Below, piece after piece: positions 8,082 to 16,511 of a stretch of 64,000 bases of DNA. The first letter of the stretch is position 1; each line of letters starts with the position of its first letter. The notes beneath the pieces are model-generated. The model was given only the letters and a program-made list of their open reading frames with translations, made no database searches and was not told where the DNA came from. The position numbers and the translations under genes were made by a program. Origin of the DNA: Candidatus Enterococcus ferrettii (lineage in GTDB: Bacteria; Bacillota; Bacilli; Lactobacillales; Enterococcaceae); NCBI RefSeq assembly GCF_017377655.1, contig NZ_JAFREL010000074.1, positions 27,542 to 91,541 on the forward strand. The letters run 5' to 3'.

Positions 8082-10040
8082 ATGAGGAACAAAACCTTGC
8101 AATATAAGAAGTTAGCCAGTTTATTAACATTGGGGGTGTTGATTGCCCCAACTGTTCTTTCAACGCAACAAGCGATGGCGATGGAAACACAAGATTCAAC
8201 TGTTCAATCTAGCGAACAGACTACGGAGTCTACCGTGGAATCTACTACACCAGAGCCAACTCCAGAACCACAGCCTGAGCCTCAACCTCAGCCGGTTCCT
8301 GACCCAGAACCAGAGCCAACTCCAGAACCTGAACCAGAGCCAGAAGTGAAAACATTTGGCTTGTTTGCAGAAGGTCATGCTCTGACAGGGCACGATTACA
8401 CGGATAGTGCTGGCAACGTTGTTCAGTTTGATTATTTTGCGGACATCCAAAAAGATGGCGTTGTTCAATACGCTGTGACATTGAAAGATCCAAATAAAAC
8501 AGTGTTGAAAGAAGTAAAAATAATTAATCGGACGACTGGCACTCCTATCAAGAGCAGTGCTAATGCAGCTGATTCTTTCGTAATGCCTGAATCTGATGTT
8601 GAGATTCAACTGGTGATTGGAGCTAAAGAACAGCCAAAACCAGAAAAACCAGCTGAAAATACCAATAATGACAAAAAGCCAAGCGAACCAGTAAAAGAAG
8701 AAAAACCAGCGAATAATACCGGCAACAATACGGCAACACCAGCTCCAGCACCTGCGGAAGAAGCTAGACAACCCGAAGCAGGAGCAAGCGATATTCGAGT
8801 GCCTTCTGATCAACCAGTACCAACAATCGGAAATGATGTACAAAATGCTATCGTTCAAGAAGCGTATCGTCATTTGGGCAAACCTTATGTATGGGGAGCT
8901 AAAGGTCCGAACGCTTTTGACTGTTCTGGTTTAGCTTATGCAGTTTATGCTGCAGCAACCGGTCACTACATCGGCGGATGGACAGGTGACCAGCAGTACT
9001 CAGGTACTCAAATACCAGTGAGCGATGCTCAACCAGGAGATTTATTGTTCTGGGGAGCACCAACAAGTGTAACGACACACGTAGCAATTTATATTGGCAA
9101 TGGTCAATATATCCACGCGCCTCAGCCAGGGGATGTCGTAAAAATTGGCAGCTTAAGTGGGTTTATGCCAACCTTTGCGGTGCGCGTAAATGTTGCTGGA
9201 CTACCAAAGGCAAGCAGTTCATTAGCGAATGCCTTTGGTCAGTACAGCTCTGATCAACCATTTGTTTTCAATAAGAATCAAACGACTGATCAGTTTATCG
9301 AAAAAATTGGTGAGTGGTCTCGTGAAATTGGCCAAAAGAACGGAATCTATTCTTCTGTCATGTTAGCTCAAGCAATTTTGGAGAGCGGCTCTGGTAACAG
9401 CTCATTAGCAGCAGAACCAAACTACAACTTGTTTGGTATTAAAGGAAAATATCAAAATACGAGTGTGGCTTTCCGCACTTTAGAGCAGGATGCAATCGGC
9501 AGCAGCTTCCAGATCACCGCTGAATTCCGTAAATACCCTTCTTACAAAGAGTCACTGGAAGATTATGCTGAACTGCTTAAAGAAGGTATTTCTGGCAACA
9601 AGGATTTCTACAAACCAGTATGGAAATCTGAAACGAAGACATATAAAGATGCTACTGAATACTTGCAAGGTCGTTATGCTACCGACAAGCGCTATGCTGA
9701 AAAGCTGAATGCTATTATCGATGCCTATAACTTAACCGAGTATGATCATGCGAAGAGTAAAGAAAAACAACGTCCTGAGCTTACTGATTTGAAGACAGGA
9801 TTTACTCTAAGTGATACATTACGAACGAAACTGGTCACTACTTTAGGCTTTACCAACGAAATACCTGAAGTGATGTCGACTAAAACCTTCGTAAACTTGT
9901 TCAGAGGAGACAGCCTGATTGCATTGGCTGCCAGCACAGTTCGTTCGAAAGAAAAAATTGAACAAACAACCTCACAGTCCTCACCTTTATATGTAGCTTT
10001 AAGTAAAAGTTTAGTGGCTGTACTGCCACCAATCCAATAA
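8082..10040 (+). CDS. Secreted peptidoglycan hydrolase with NlpC/P60 and glucosaminidase domains
   Basis: This 652-residue exported protein would cut peptidoglycan twice. A signal peptide (residues 1 to about 34) is followed by a Pro-Glu repeat (near 57-89), a small folded part, an Asn/Pro/Lys linker, then an NlpC/P60 endopeptidase domain with Cys281 in FDCSGLAY and His333 in THVAIYIG. A GH73-type N-acetylglucosaminidase domain follows, with Glu434 in AQAILESGSG and YATDKRYAEK. No LPXTG or membrane anchor is seen at the C-terminus. The ATG at 8082 has a poor ribosome site; GAGGA at 8084-8088 would suit TTG at 8097, giving 647 residues and a basic QYKK n-region. It is monocistronic, and a role in daughter-cell separation or wall turnover is inferred. 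Confidence 0.88.
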   Translation: MRNKTLQYKKLASLLTLGVLIAPTVLSTQQAMAMETQDSTVQSSEQTTESTVESTTPEPTPEPQPEPQPQPVPDPEPEPTPEPEPEPEVKTFGLFAEGHALTGHDYTDSAGNVVQFDYFADIQKDGVVQYAVTLKDPNKTVLKEVKIINRTTGTPIKSSANAADSFVMPESDVEIQLVIGAKEQPKPEKPAENTNNDKKPSEPVKEEKPANNTGNNTATPAPAPAEEARQPEAGASDIRVPSDQPVPTIGNDVQNAIVQEAYRHLGKPYVWGAKGPNAFDCSGLAYAVYAAATGHYIGGWTGDQQYSGTQIPVSDAQPGDLLFWGAPTSVTTHVAIYIGNGQYIHAPQPGDVVKIGSLSGFMPTFAVRVNVAGLPKASSSLANAFGQYSSDQPFVFNKNQTTDQFIEKIGEWSREIGQKNGIYSSVMLAQAILESGSGNSSLAAEPNYNLFGIKGKYQNTSVAFRTLEQDAIGSSFQITAEFRKYPSYKESLEDYAELLKEGISGNKDFYKPVWKSETKTYKDATEYLQGRYATDKRYAEKLNAIIDAYNLTEYDHAKSKEKQRPELTDLKTGFTLSDTLRTKLVTTLGFTNEIPEVMSTKTFVNLFRGDSLIALAASTVRSKEKIEQTTSQSSPLYVALSKSLVAVLPPIQ

Positions 10041-10050
10041 AAGAACTATT

Positions 10051-10085
10051 CACAGCATGACTTGACGGTTATGCTGTGTTTTTTT
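10051..10085 (+). terminator. Intrinsic terminator of cell-wall hydrolase gene
   Basis: CACAGCAT pairs with ATGCTGTG around a 12-base loop, followed by seven T. Confidence 0.85.
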
Positions 10086-10186
10086 GTCATGAAACCAGCT
10101 CATTCAGCAAGAGCTGCAAAATGATTATGAGTAATTTTATGGAAAAGACTATTTACATTTATTATTGGAACAAAGATAATAGAATT

Positions 10187-10203
10187 ATAGAAAGCGCTTT
10201 ACA
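10187..10203 (+). promoter_or_regulatory. Candidate cre site (CcpA) upstream of flavin oxidoreductase gene
   Basis: AGAAAGCGCTTTAC at 10189-10202 closely resembles the catabolite-responsive element consensus TGAAAGCGCTTTCA. The rest of the 10086-10396 gap shows no gene. Since the site is about 190 bases upstream of the start, it would act on a promoter near it (TTGGAA at 10165 may be the -35). Confidence 0.45.
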
Positions 10204-10396
10204 TGGTTGCTTTTTTAATATGTAACAGCTTTAGGTATATGAATGACCACTAAGACGTTTAATAAAAGTTTCTGTGAAGTTAAGCGGGAGCAGGGCTAAA
10301 GACCTTCGACTTAATGGTGTTGAAGCAGGCAAAATAGTTCTGACGAATTACCTAAATGATTATCAACTTGCTTTGTAGTTAGAAAGAGGGATGAAG

Positions 10397-11536
10397 ATGA
10401 GCGAAAAGTATCAAAAATTATTGGAACCACTGACCTTAACCAATGGTGCCAAGATTAATTATCGAATTGCTATGGCGCCGATGGTCGCACAGGGATCAAA
10501 TCCGGATGGTACTGTTTCTGAGAATGATCTGGATTTCTATAGCGAACGTTCAAATGTAGCGGGGATAATTATTACTGGTGCAGCGACCGTTTCTGAACGA
10601 GGCAAGGGGTTTGATAAGCAATTATCGATTTCAGATGATACGTATATAGCAGGGCTAAAAAAACTGGCTGCTGTTTTGAAGAAGGATGGAAATAAAGCGA
10701 TCATTCAATTGTATCATGGAGGAAGAGAAGCAAAGTCGAGCTATGATAAGTTTGGTGAAGTCGTTGCACCAAGTGCAGTGGAATTTCCATTCTTATCTTA
10801 TACTCCACGGGCGTTAACTGAAGAGGAAATTCAAGATAGTATTGCAGCGTTTGGCGCAGCAACCAAGCGAGCAATAGAAGCTGGATTTGACGGTGTAGAA
10901 ATTCATGGAGCGAATCATTATTTATTGCAGCAGTTCTTTTCGGCATATTCTAACCACCGAGATGATTTTTGGGGAAGCGCTTTAGAATGCCGCATGAATT
11001 TTCCTTTAGCGGTTGTAAAAGAGGTTAAACGAATGGCAAACGAATTTGCAAAACCTGATTTTATTGTTGGGTATCGTTACTCGCCTGAGGAAATCCATGG
11101 AGATATGATAGGATATACAGCTGAGGAATCACTGCAATTGATTGATAAAATTGTTGAGCACAAACTGGATTATATTCATGTTTCTATTTTTACTAAGTAC
11201 AATGATAAGCCCTCAGGAAATGACAAAACCTTCGCTGAACTAACCAAGGAAGTTGTGGGAGATCGGGCTGCTGTCATCATCGTTTCAAATATTTTCTCAG
11301 CTGATGACGCGCTGGAGGCCTTAGAAATCGCAGATATTGCTGCAATAGGTCGCGAATCTTTGCTGGAGCCCAAATTTGCTGAAAAAATTGCTGCTGGCGA
11401 GGCGGATAGTATTCTTTCCAGGTTAACAGCTGATCGAGTGGCCAGCCTTCAATTTCCTGAAAAATTAAAGGACTGGTTTTTGGAAGAGGGCAGTGCCCTG
11501 CCGCCACTTCCTGGAGATGAATACCTTAAAGCATAA
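10397..11536 (+). CDS. NADH:flavin oxidoreductase, Old Yellow Enzyme family
   Basis: This 379-residue FMN-dependent TIM barrel belongs to the Old Yellow Enzyme family. YRIAMAPMVAQ near the N-terminus and GFDGVEIHGANHYLLQQFF (around residues 165-185) carry the substrate-binding His and Asn region. The C-terminal FAD/NAD domain of 2,4-dienoyl-CoA reductases is absent, so it is the single-domain type. Such enzymes reduce alpha,beta-unsaturated carbonyls with NAD(P)H. I chose ATG 10397, 6 bases after GAGGG; ATG 10391 would have no spacer. A paralogue lies at 14792. The physiological substrate is unknown. Confidence 0.88.
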   Translation: MSEKYQKLLEPLTLTNGAKINYRIAMAPMVAQGSNPDGTVSENDLDFYSERSNVAGIIITGAATVSERGKGFDKQLSISDDTYIAGLKKLAAVLKKDGNKAIIQLYHGGREAKSSYDKFGEVVAPSAVEFPFLSYTPRALTEEEIQDSIAAFGAATKRAIEAGFDGVEIHGANHYLLQQFFSAYSNHRDDFWGSALECRMNFPLAVVKEVKRMANEFAKPDFIVGYRYSPEEIHGDMIGYTAEESLQLIDKIVEHKLDYIHVSIFTKYNDKPSGNDKTFAELTKEVVGDRAAVIIVSNIFSADDALEALEIADIAAIGRESLLEPKFAEKIAAGEADSILSRLTADRVASLQFPEKLKDWFLEEGSALPPLPGDEYLKA

Positions 11537-11540
11537 ACAA

Positions 11541-11573
11541 AAATGCTCTCGAAGCTGACGAGAGCATTTTTTT
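11541..11573. terminator. Bidirectional terminator
   Basis: AAATGCTCTCG pairs with CGAGAGCATTT around a short loop, with T residues on the right and A residues on the left, between convergent genes. Confidence 0.9.
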
Positions 11574-11775
11574 AACTGTTTCGACCAAGTAAGAAGATAA
11601 AAAGGATCATGTATAGGATAGCTATTTCCAAAATAGAAAAAAGTAGAATAAAGAATAGTTGAATCATCCGCTTTTCCTTAAACGATTTGATCGCACCAAT
11701 CAGGATGAGTACTGGTGCTATTGCTAATAGAATAAATGGAAAGGTAAAAATGCTGTCTCCAAGTGATTTGAACAT
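11572..11775 (-). CDS. Small membrane protein, 67 residues
   Basis: Two hydrophobic helices (about residues 9-27 and 38-62) are separated by a basic loop SFKEKRM. GGGAGG lies 6-7 bases before the ATG, and the stop sits at the shared terminator, so this is a real gene. The N-terminal MFKSLGDSIFTFPFILLAIAP shows no known motif. It lies between an Old Yellow Enzyme gene and an OsmC-like gene and has no assigned function. Confidence 0.65.
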   Translation of the reverse strand: MFKSLGDSIFTFPFILLAIAPVLILIGAIKSFKEKRMIQLFFILLFSILEIAILYMILFIFLLGRNS

Positions 11776-11821
11776 CGGGGCCTCCCTTTAGGATTGGCTT
11801 CAGCGACTGTTGACTGTGTGA

Positions 11822-12268
11822 TCACGTGGTTGAATGGAAGGAAAGATTCGTTTCCATTTCAGGTGGATTGACTAGTGTATCCTTAACTGGGCAGGTACGT
11901 TCGATGAACGCGATGAAGTTTTCAATTTCAGCTTTTGAATTATCTGCCTCAATTGTATAGTTAGTAATAATTTTCGAAAATCCAATTTTTACGTCTGGTT
12001 TTCCTTTTAGCCGATCAGAATCAATTTCACCTAAGACTTCTACTTTCATTGACTTCAATTGAATCTCCTGAGCTTGATAGAAAAAACGAGCGACCATCAT
12101 TTTGCAGGCGCCTAGAGAGCAAAGTAATGCTTCTAAGGGATTCATCGCACTATTTGAGCCACCAGCACTTTCGGGTTCATCAATTAGAAATTCAAAGCCT
12201 CTTGCAGAGCATTTAAGCTGTAAACCGCCTAGGGATTCTACCTCAGCTTTTAATACTTGTTTTGCCAT
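11822..12268 (-). CDS. OsmC/Ohr-family protein
   Basis: This 148-residue protein has the OsmC fold signatures: NPLEALLCSLGACKMM with Cys55 and ERTCPVKDTL with Cys126. Members with this Cys pair reduce organic hydroperoxides with thiols, or have unknown roles (E. coli YhfA type). The spacing and sequence here look closer to the YhfA/general OsmC group than to Ohr. AGGAGG precedes the ATG, and the small membrane protein gene follows on the same strand 47 bases on. A peroxide or thiol stress role is inferred. Confidence 0.85.
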   Translation of the reverse strand: MAKQVLKAEVESLGGLQLKCSARGFEFLIDEPESAGGSNSAMNPLEALLCSLGACKMMVARFFYQAQEIQLKSMKVEVLGEIDSDRLKGKPDVKIGFSKIITNYTIEADNSKAEIENFIAFIERTCPVKDTLVNPPEMETNLSFHSTT

Positions 12269-12357
12269 CTTATGTCCTCCTAAATTCTTTTCTTTATCAT
12301 ACCGTGTTTATTAGCAGGTTAAAAGATCCTCATGGCAAAATATTAATGAAAAAGAAG

Positions 12358-12386
12358 TTGAAAACGTGCTGAAAATAATGTATGAT
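12358..12386 (+). promoter_or_regulatory. Promoter of FNT transporter gene
   Basis: TTGAAA at 12358-12363 and TATGAT at 12381-12386 lie 17 bases apart. The position excludes a coding start at 12366 and supports the one at 12429. Confidence 0.7.
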
Positions 12387-12428
12387 AGGTGCAATTGTGG
12401 TCCTATTTTAGGAGAAGGAAGGAAACAA

Positions 12429-13301
12429 ATGAAGTCAAATTTAACAATGGAAATAGATGAGGATACGATGGAAAAATCAAAATCAACGGAAGTATCACAA
12501 GCAACTGTGAAATACTTCCCATTAATGAGCCAATTAGATAAATCGATTAAAAAGAAAAAGGAATTATTGGATAACAGCTTTGCGCGTTATGCTGTCCGAT
12601 CCATGTTTGCTTGTTTATTTTTAGCATTAGGAACAGCGATTGCCTTTTATATCGCAATCCGCACACAAGAGGCCATACCTGGTTTAGAAAAAATGAGTTA
12701 CGCTTTTATGTTTAGCTGGTCATTGGTAATGATTCTATTCATGAATGCTGAACTTGGAACCTCTAATATGCTTTATATGACGGTTGGCGTTTATCGTAAA
12801 AAGATTAAACTTGGTTTTGCAGCGAAATTATTATTCACTTGTATCTTATTCAATTTAATCGGCGGTGTGCTTTGCGGGTATTTGCTTTCTCTAACTGCAC
12901 CTTTTGGTCATTTAGAACCTGGCAATTATATGTTTACTGGTATTGCTGGTAAATTGGCTAAGCCAACCGGTCAAATTCTGGTTGAAGGTATGTTTGCCAA
13001 CATCGTAGTAAATACGGCTGTTTTAGTCAGCATGCGTATGAAGGACGATGCTGGTAAAGTTATGGCGATTATCTTCATCATCTTTATCTTTGCTTTCTTA
13101 GGTTATGAGCACGTTATTGCTAATTTCCCTGCTTTCTCATTGGCTTACTTTGCTTCTCATGGAACCATTGAAGGCATGACGACAGCAAGTGTCCTGCACA
13201 ACCTTTTCTTCACGTTGATTGGCAATTTTGTCGGCGGCGGATTGGTTATGGGATTAGGCTATGCTTGGTTAAATAAAACAGACACTTCATATGTGGATTA
13301 A
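12429..13301 (+). CDS. Formate/nitrite transporter (FNT) family protein
   Basis: This FNT-family pentameric channel has 290 residues. Six membrane segments are visible after a polar N-terminus of about 55 residues. NAELGTSNMLYMTVG and FANIVVNTAVLVSMRMKDDAGK are the two pseudo-symmetric pore motifs of the family. FNT channels carry formate, nitrite, hydrosulfide or lactate as weak acids. The start at 12429 follows GGAGAAGGAAGG, and the promoter at 12358-12386 rules out an earlier start. It is monocistronic with its own terminator. Formate export after mixed-acid fermentation is plausible but unproven. Confidence 0.85.
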   Translation: MKSNLTMEIDEDTMEKSKSTEVSQATVKYFPLMSQLDKSIKKKKELLDNSFARYAVRSMFACLFLALGTAIAFYIAIRTQEAIPGLEKMSYAFMFSWSLVMILFMNAELGTSNMLYMTVGVYRKKIKLGFAAKLLFTCILFNLIGGVLCGYLLSLTAPFGHLEPGNYMFTGIAGKLAKPTGQILVEGMFANIVVNTAVLVSMRMKDDAGKVMAIIFIIFIFAFLGYEHVIANFPAFSLAYFASHGTIEGMTTASVLHNLFFTLIGNFVGGGLVMGLGYAWLNKTDTSYVD

Positions 13302-13327
13302 ACACTGTTTCGGCAGTGTTTTTTTCT
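13301..13327 (+). terminator. Intrinsic terminator of FNT gene
   Basis: AACACTG pairs with CAGTGTT around TTTCGG, followed by a T run. Confidence 0.85.
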
Positions 13328-13461
13328 TGCGTTATTCTCCATTTGTGGCAAACGGTAAATATTTTTCAAGCGGCAATAAATTCTTGCGGTTGCTTTGGGA
13401 TTGTGGTTAACTGGTAAATGGAGCAATTTTCTATTTTAAGCGGGAATAATAGGAGGAAATT

Positions 13462-14274
13462 ATGGCAGTAAAATTAGTTGCTATTGATATGGATGGCACA
13501 TTATTAAATGAACGAGGCGAGCTTTCGCCAGCTGTAATCGAAAGTGTAAAAAAAGCACGAAAGACATGTGCGTACATTGTAATTTGTACGGGTCGACCAT
13601 TATCAGGTGCTTTGGAGCAATTAGCAGACCTGGATTTGTTGTCGGTGGATGATTACGTTATTTCTTACAACGGAAGTCTAGTCTTAAACACAAATACATG
13701 GGATGTAGTCTCACAGCATGGGTTAACTCGGGACGATTTCTTGTACTTTGATATGCTGGCACGTAAGATCGGTGTTCACATTCATACCGTGAGCCGTGAT
13801 GCGATTTACACGTCTAATCGCGACATTAGCCGTTACTCTGTTAATGAAGCCCATATGGTTAATTTGCCATTGAAGTATCGCACACCTGAAGAAATAGCAG
13901 ATGAGGTATCACCAGTCAAATTAATGATGATTGATGAACCTGAGATTTTAGAAGCAGCAATTAAGAAGATTCCTAAGCAGTTATTTGAAGAATATACCCT
14001 AGTAACCAGCTCACCTTATTATTTGGAAATCTTAAATAGAGAAGCCAGTAAAGGCTCTGCAGTTAAGGAGTTGGCTGATCATTTAGGGATTGAGCAAGCA
14101 GAGGTTATGGCAATTGGTGATGCGGAGAATGATTTGTCCATGTTGAAATTTGCCGGGATATCGGTAGCGATGGGGAATGCTACACCAGAGGTCAAAGCTG
14201 TTGCTAAATACGAAGTGGCTTCTAACCAAGAAGATGGTGTAAAGGAAGCTTTGGAACGCTGGGTCCTACAATAG
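13462..14274 (+). CDS. Cof-type HAD-IIB sugar-phosphatase
   Basis: This 270-residue HAD-superfamily hydrolase belongs to the Cof/YidA type. Motif I is AIDMDGTLL with Asp9 and Asp11; motif II is ICTGR; the cap domain occupies about residues 85-190; motif IV is IGDAENDLSML near residue 215. Relatives dephosphorylate sugar phosphates or flavin nucleotides with broad specificity. AGGAGGAAATT precedes the ATG. The next gene begins 69 bases downstream with its own Shine-Dalgarno. Confidence 0.9.
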   Translation: MAVKLVAIDMDGTLLNERGELSPAVIESVKKARKTCAYIVICTGRPLSGALEQLADLDLLSVDDYVISYNGSLVLNTNTWDVVSQHGLTRDDFLYFDMLARKIGVHIHTVSRDAIYTSNRDISRYSVNEAHMVNLPLKYRTPEEIADEVSPVKLMMIDEPEILEAAIKKIPKQLFEEYTLVTSSPYYLEILNREASKGSAVKELADHLGIEQAEVMAIGDAENDLSMLKFAGISVAMGNATPEVKAVAKYEVASNQEDGVKEALERWVLQ

Positions 14275-14343
14275 AACGGTGAGCAGATTTGTTTCGTCTC
14301 CTTTTCCTCCGGGTTATAATTCAAAGAGAAGGAGGAGATAGTT

Positions 14344-14682
14344 ATGAAGTTAGACATTCGCAAACAAGCAGTAGAAGCACTAACTGACAAACTTGGTTCA
14401 AATGAAGGCTTTATTTTAGCCTTGAACGACGGTTCTAACCAATTTTCTACTGTGGGCGGGTCTTGTGCTGTGGGCGATAAATTTCAAATCATTCCAACAG
14501 AAGGACCAACCGAGCAGTTTCAAGAAGTATTAGAAAATGACCGCTTTAAAGTGTATATCTCTGACGAAGAAAAAGTTTTCTTAGGCAATGAAGTGGTGAT
14601 TGATTACAATGATCGCTTGAGCACCTTCTCTTTGAAGAATGAGAGTGGCACCTTAGATTCCAATATTTTATTGAAGAAATAG
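14344..14682 (+). CDS. HesB/YqkB-like iron-sulfur biosynthesis domain protein
   Basis: This 112-residue protein resembles the Firmicute HesB-like (Fe-S_biosyn) proteins such as B. subtilis YqkB. The N-terminal KQAVEALTDKLGSNEGFILALNDGSN is followed by SCAVGDKFQIIP and the C-terminal NDRLSTFSLKNESGTLDSNI. Only one cysteine is seen, so the usual three-Cys A-type scaffold signature is missing. That is typical for this subgroup and makes a direct Fe-S carrier role uncertain. GGAGGAGATAGTT precedes the ATG. Confidence 0.75.
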   Translation: MKLDIRKQAVEALTDKLGSNEGFILALNDGSNQFSTVGGSCAVGDKFQIIPTEGPTEQFQEVLENDRFKVYISDEEKVFLGNEVVIDYNDRLSTFSLKNESGTLDSNILLKK

Positions 14683-14689
14683 ATCGTAG

Positions 14690-14728
14690 AAGCAATCCTG
14701 TGAATGTATCATGGGCTTGCTTTTTTTA
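14690..14728 (+). terminator. Probable terminator after HesB-like gene
   Basis: AAGCAA pairs with TTGCTT across a 20-base loop with a CC/GG contribution, followed by seven or more T. The stem is short. Confidence 0.5.
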
Positions 14729-14791
14729 TGCAAAGCTTTAGCCAACTTCTGCCTAGCTGTGCTATGCTTAAAAGAAAAAGGAGTGGATTAA

Positions 14792-15895
14792 ATGGCTAAA
14801 TTAACTGAACCACTAACTTTCAACCGGGGCTTAACCTTGAAGAATCGAGTTCTGATGGCTCCGATGACCACCAAAATGAGTTTTTTCGACGGCGTAGTCA
14901 CACAAGACGAGGTTGATTATTATAGTATGCGTGCTGGTGAAATTGGCGCAGTCATTACCGGGGCAGCCAATGTACAGGAGGACGGCAAAGGCTGGGAAGG
15001 TGAGCTGGGTGTTTACGACGATAAATTTATTCCCGGTTTATCTAAGCTGGCAGCTGGCATCAAACGCAATGGCACCAAGGCGATTCTGCAAATCTTTCAT
15101 GGTGGCCGTATGACCAGCAGTCAGATTTTACGGGGTGTTCAGCCAGTTTCTGCTAGTGCGGTAGCAGCAGAGCGACCAGCGGCTGAAACTCCGCGTGAGA
15201 TAGAAAGCGAAGAGGTTGCAGCTTTAATTAACAATTTTGCAGCAGCTGCTAAACGGGCGATTTCAGCTGGCTTTGATGGAGTGGAATTGCATGGGGCAAA
15301 TACCTATTTAATTCAACAGTTCTTTTCTCCTCATTCGAACCGACGAGAAGATGAATGGGGTGGGAGCTTGGACAAGCGGTATCATTTCATTGAGGAACTA
15401 GTAAAAGCTGTAACCACAGCAGTAGATGAGTCGGGTGCCGATAACTTTATTGTCGGATATCGTTTTTCACCAGAAGAATATGAAACACCAGGAATTCGAT
15501 TTGAGGATACGTTGTATTTAGTTGATCATTTGGCAGACCTGTCATTGGATTATTTACATGTTTCTTTAAATCAAGCAGATAAAGTTTCAGCCAGTCAAGA
15601 CTATCAGGAAAAATCTATGATGGCGTATATTAAGGATAAGATCGCAGGTCGTGTACCACTTATTGGGGTTGGGGATATTCGTACTGGTCAGGATGCAGAA
15701 GAAATTTTGTCTATGGCGGATGGAGTAGCTATAGGAAAAGCATTGTTGATGGATCCAAATTGGCTGCCTAAAGTAGTGAATGGTCAGGAAAAATTGATTC
15801 GTCACGAGCTTTCCCGCTTTGATTGTGAGGAGCTGCGGATTAGTAATGGTGTCTGGGCATTTTTAGAGCAGATGATGCCAGAGCGTCTCTATTAA
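14792..15895 (+). CDS. NADH:flavin oxidoreductase, Old Yellow Enzyme family (second copy)
   Basis: This 367-residue single-domain Old Yellow Enzyme is a paralogue of the gene at 10397. It shares the N-terminal LKNRVLMAPMTTKM, GVELHGANTYLIQQFF near residue 170, and the phosphate-binding region VGDIRTGQDAEEIL near residue 290. AAAGGAG lies before the ATG. It has no clear terminator and its stop lies only 30 bases upstream of the trp promoter. Function should be FMN- and NAD(P)H-dependent reduction of electrophilic enones or similar compounds; the substrate is not known. Confidence 0.88.
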   Translation: MAKLTEPLTFNRGLTLKNRVLMAPMTTKMSFFDGVVTQDEVDYYSMRAGEIGAVITGAANVQEDGKGWEGELGVYDDKFIPGLSKLAAGIKRNGTKAILQIFHGGRMTSSQILRGVQPVSASAVAAERPAAETPREIESEEVAALINNFAAAAKRAISAGFDGVELHGANTYLIQQFFSPHSNRREDEWGGSLDKRYHFIEELVKAVTTAVDESGADNFIVGYRFSPEEYETPGIRFEDTLYLVDHLADLSLDYLHVSLNQADKVSASQDYQEKSMMAYIKDKIAGRVPLIGVGDIRTGQDAEEILSMADGVAIGKALLMDPNWLPKVVNGQEKLIRHELSRFDCEELRISNGVWAFLEQMMPERLY

Positions 15896-15925
15896 AAAGA
15901 TCTAAACATTTTTTCATAAAAAGTG

Positions 15926-15954
15926 TTGACTCTTTTAATAAATAGGCGTATTAT
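15926..15954 (+). promoter_or_regulatory. Promoter of trp operon
   Basis: TTGACT at 15926-15931 and TATTAT at 15949-15954 lie 17 bases apart, just upstream of the first T-box leader. Confidence 0.8.
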
Positions 15955-15960
15955 TTTAAA

Positions 15961-16221
15961 AAAATACAGGTTAAACAAAAGAGTAGTAACATGATTTTCT
16001 CTTTTCAGAGAGCTGATGGTGCTGTGAATCAGTAAGGAAAATGATGCGAATGGACTTTTGAACCGAGATTTTGAAGTAAGTAGGAATCTCCGGGAACTCC
16101 CGTTACAGAGAAAGGCTGTTGTTAGACAGCTGACAGAGATGCTTTTTAAGCATATATTGAGGTGGCACCGTGGATTAACCGCCCTCAAATTGGATAGTTG
16201 TCCGATTTGAGGGCTTTTTTT
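15961..16221 (+). promoter_or_regulatory. T-box riboswitch 1 of the trp operon (Trp specifier)
   Basis: The Stem I region contains AGAGA and the putative UGG specifier codon at 16051-16053 in GAATGGACTT. The conserved T-box AGGTGGCACCG lies at 16160-16170, and the terminator GCCCTCAAAT/ATTTGAGGGC with T residues at 16181-16221. Uncharged tRNA-Trp would pair with the specifier and with UGGC in the T-box, forming the antiterminator. UGGC pairs fully with a tRNA that has discriminator G. Confidence 0.9.
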
Positions 16222-16225
16222 ATTA

Positions 16226-16492
16226 ATAAAAATCAGAAACAAGAGAAGTAGTTTGGAAAACGAAAAGGTACAGAAAGCTTCCAGTGATGAGAATGAAGCA
16301 CTTTTCACCAAATGAATGGACTTGTTGGAGCATCCTTGAACACGCAGTAGGGGATGACGGGAACTCCCGTTATAGAGAAAGATTGTTGTTAGACAATCGA
16401 GAGAGACATGCTTTTTTAAGCATATGTTGAGGTGGTACCGTGCAAAATGCGCCCTCAAGCTAGACCATTGTGTCTAGCTTGAGGGCTTTTTT
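16226..16492 (+). promoter_or_regulatory. T-box riboswitch 2 of the trp operon (Trp specifier)
   Basis: A second leader repeats the design: specifier UGG at 16317-16319 in GAATGGACTT, a segment GGGAACTCCCGTTA..GAGAAAG like the first leader, T-box GAGGTGGTACCG ending at 16440, and terminator GCCCTCAAGCTAGA/TCTAGCTTGAGGGC at 16451-16492. The T-box base opposite the tRNA discriminator is U here rather than C. Both leaders must be read through before trpE, so control should be tighter than with one. Confidence 0.9.
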
Positions 16493-16511
16493 CTTTGAAA
16501 GGGATGAAAAA

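Noticed and set aside
8196..8873. 225-codon minus-strand frame opposite the wall hydrolase
   Set aside because: It arises from the Pro-Glu repeat and Phe/Trp-rich antisense reading, with no ribosome site; the plus-strand gene has clear domains.
15892..16458. 188-codon open frame on the minus strand across the T-box leaders
   Set aside because: It is antisense to two duplicated T-box leaders; its internal repeat (HLNICLK, then LTT.FL.NGSSR) simply mirrors the RNA duplication, and it has no ribosome site.
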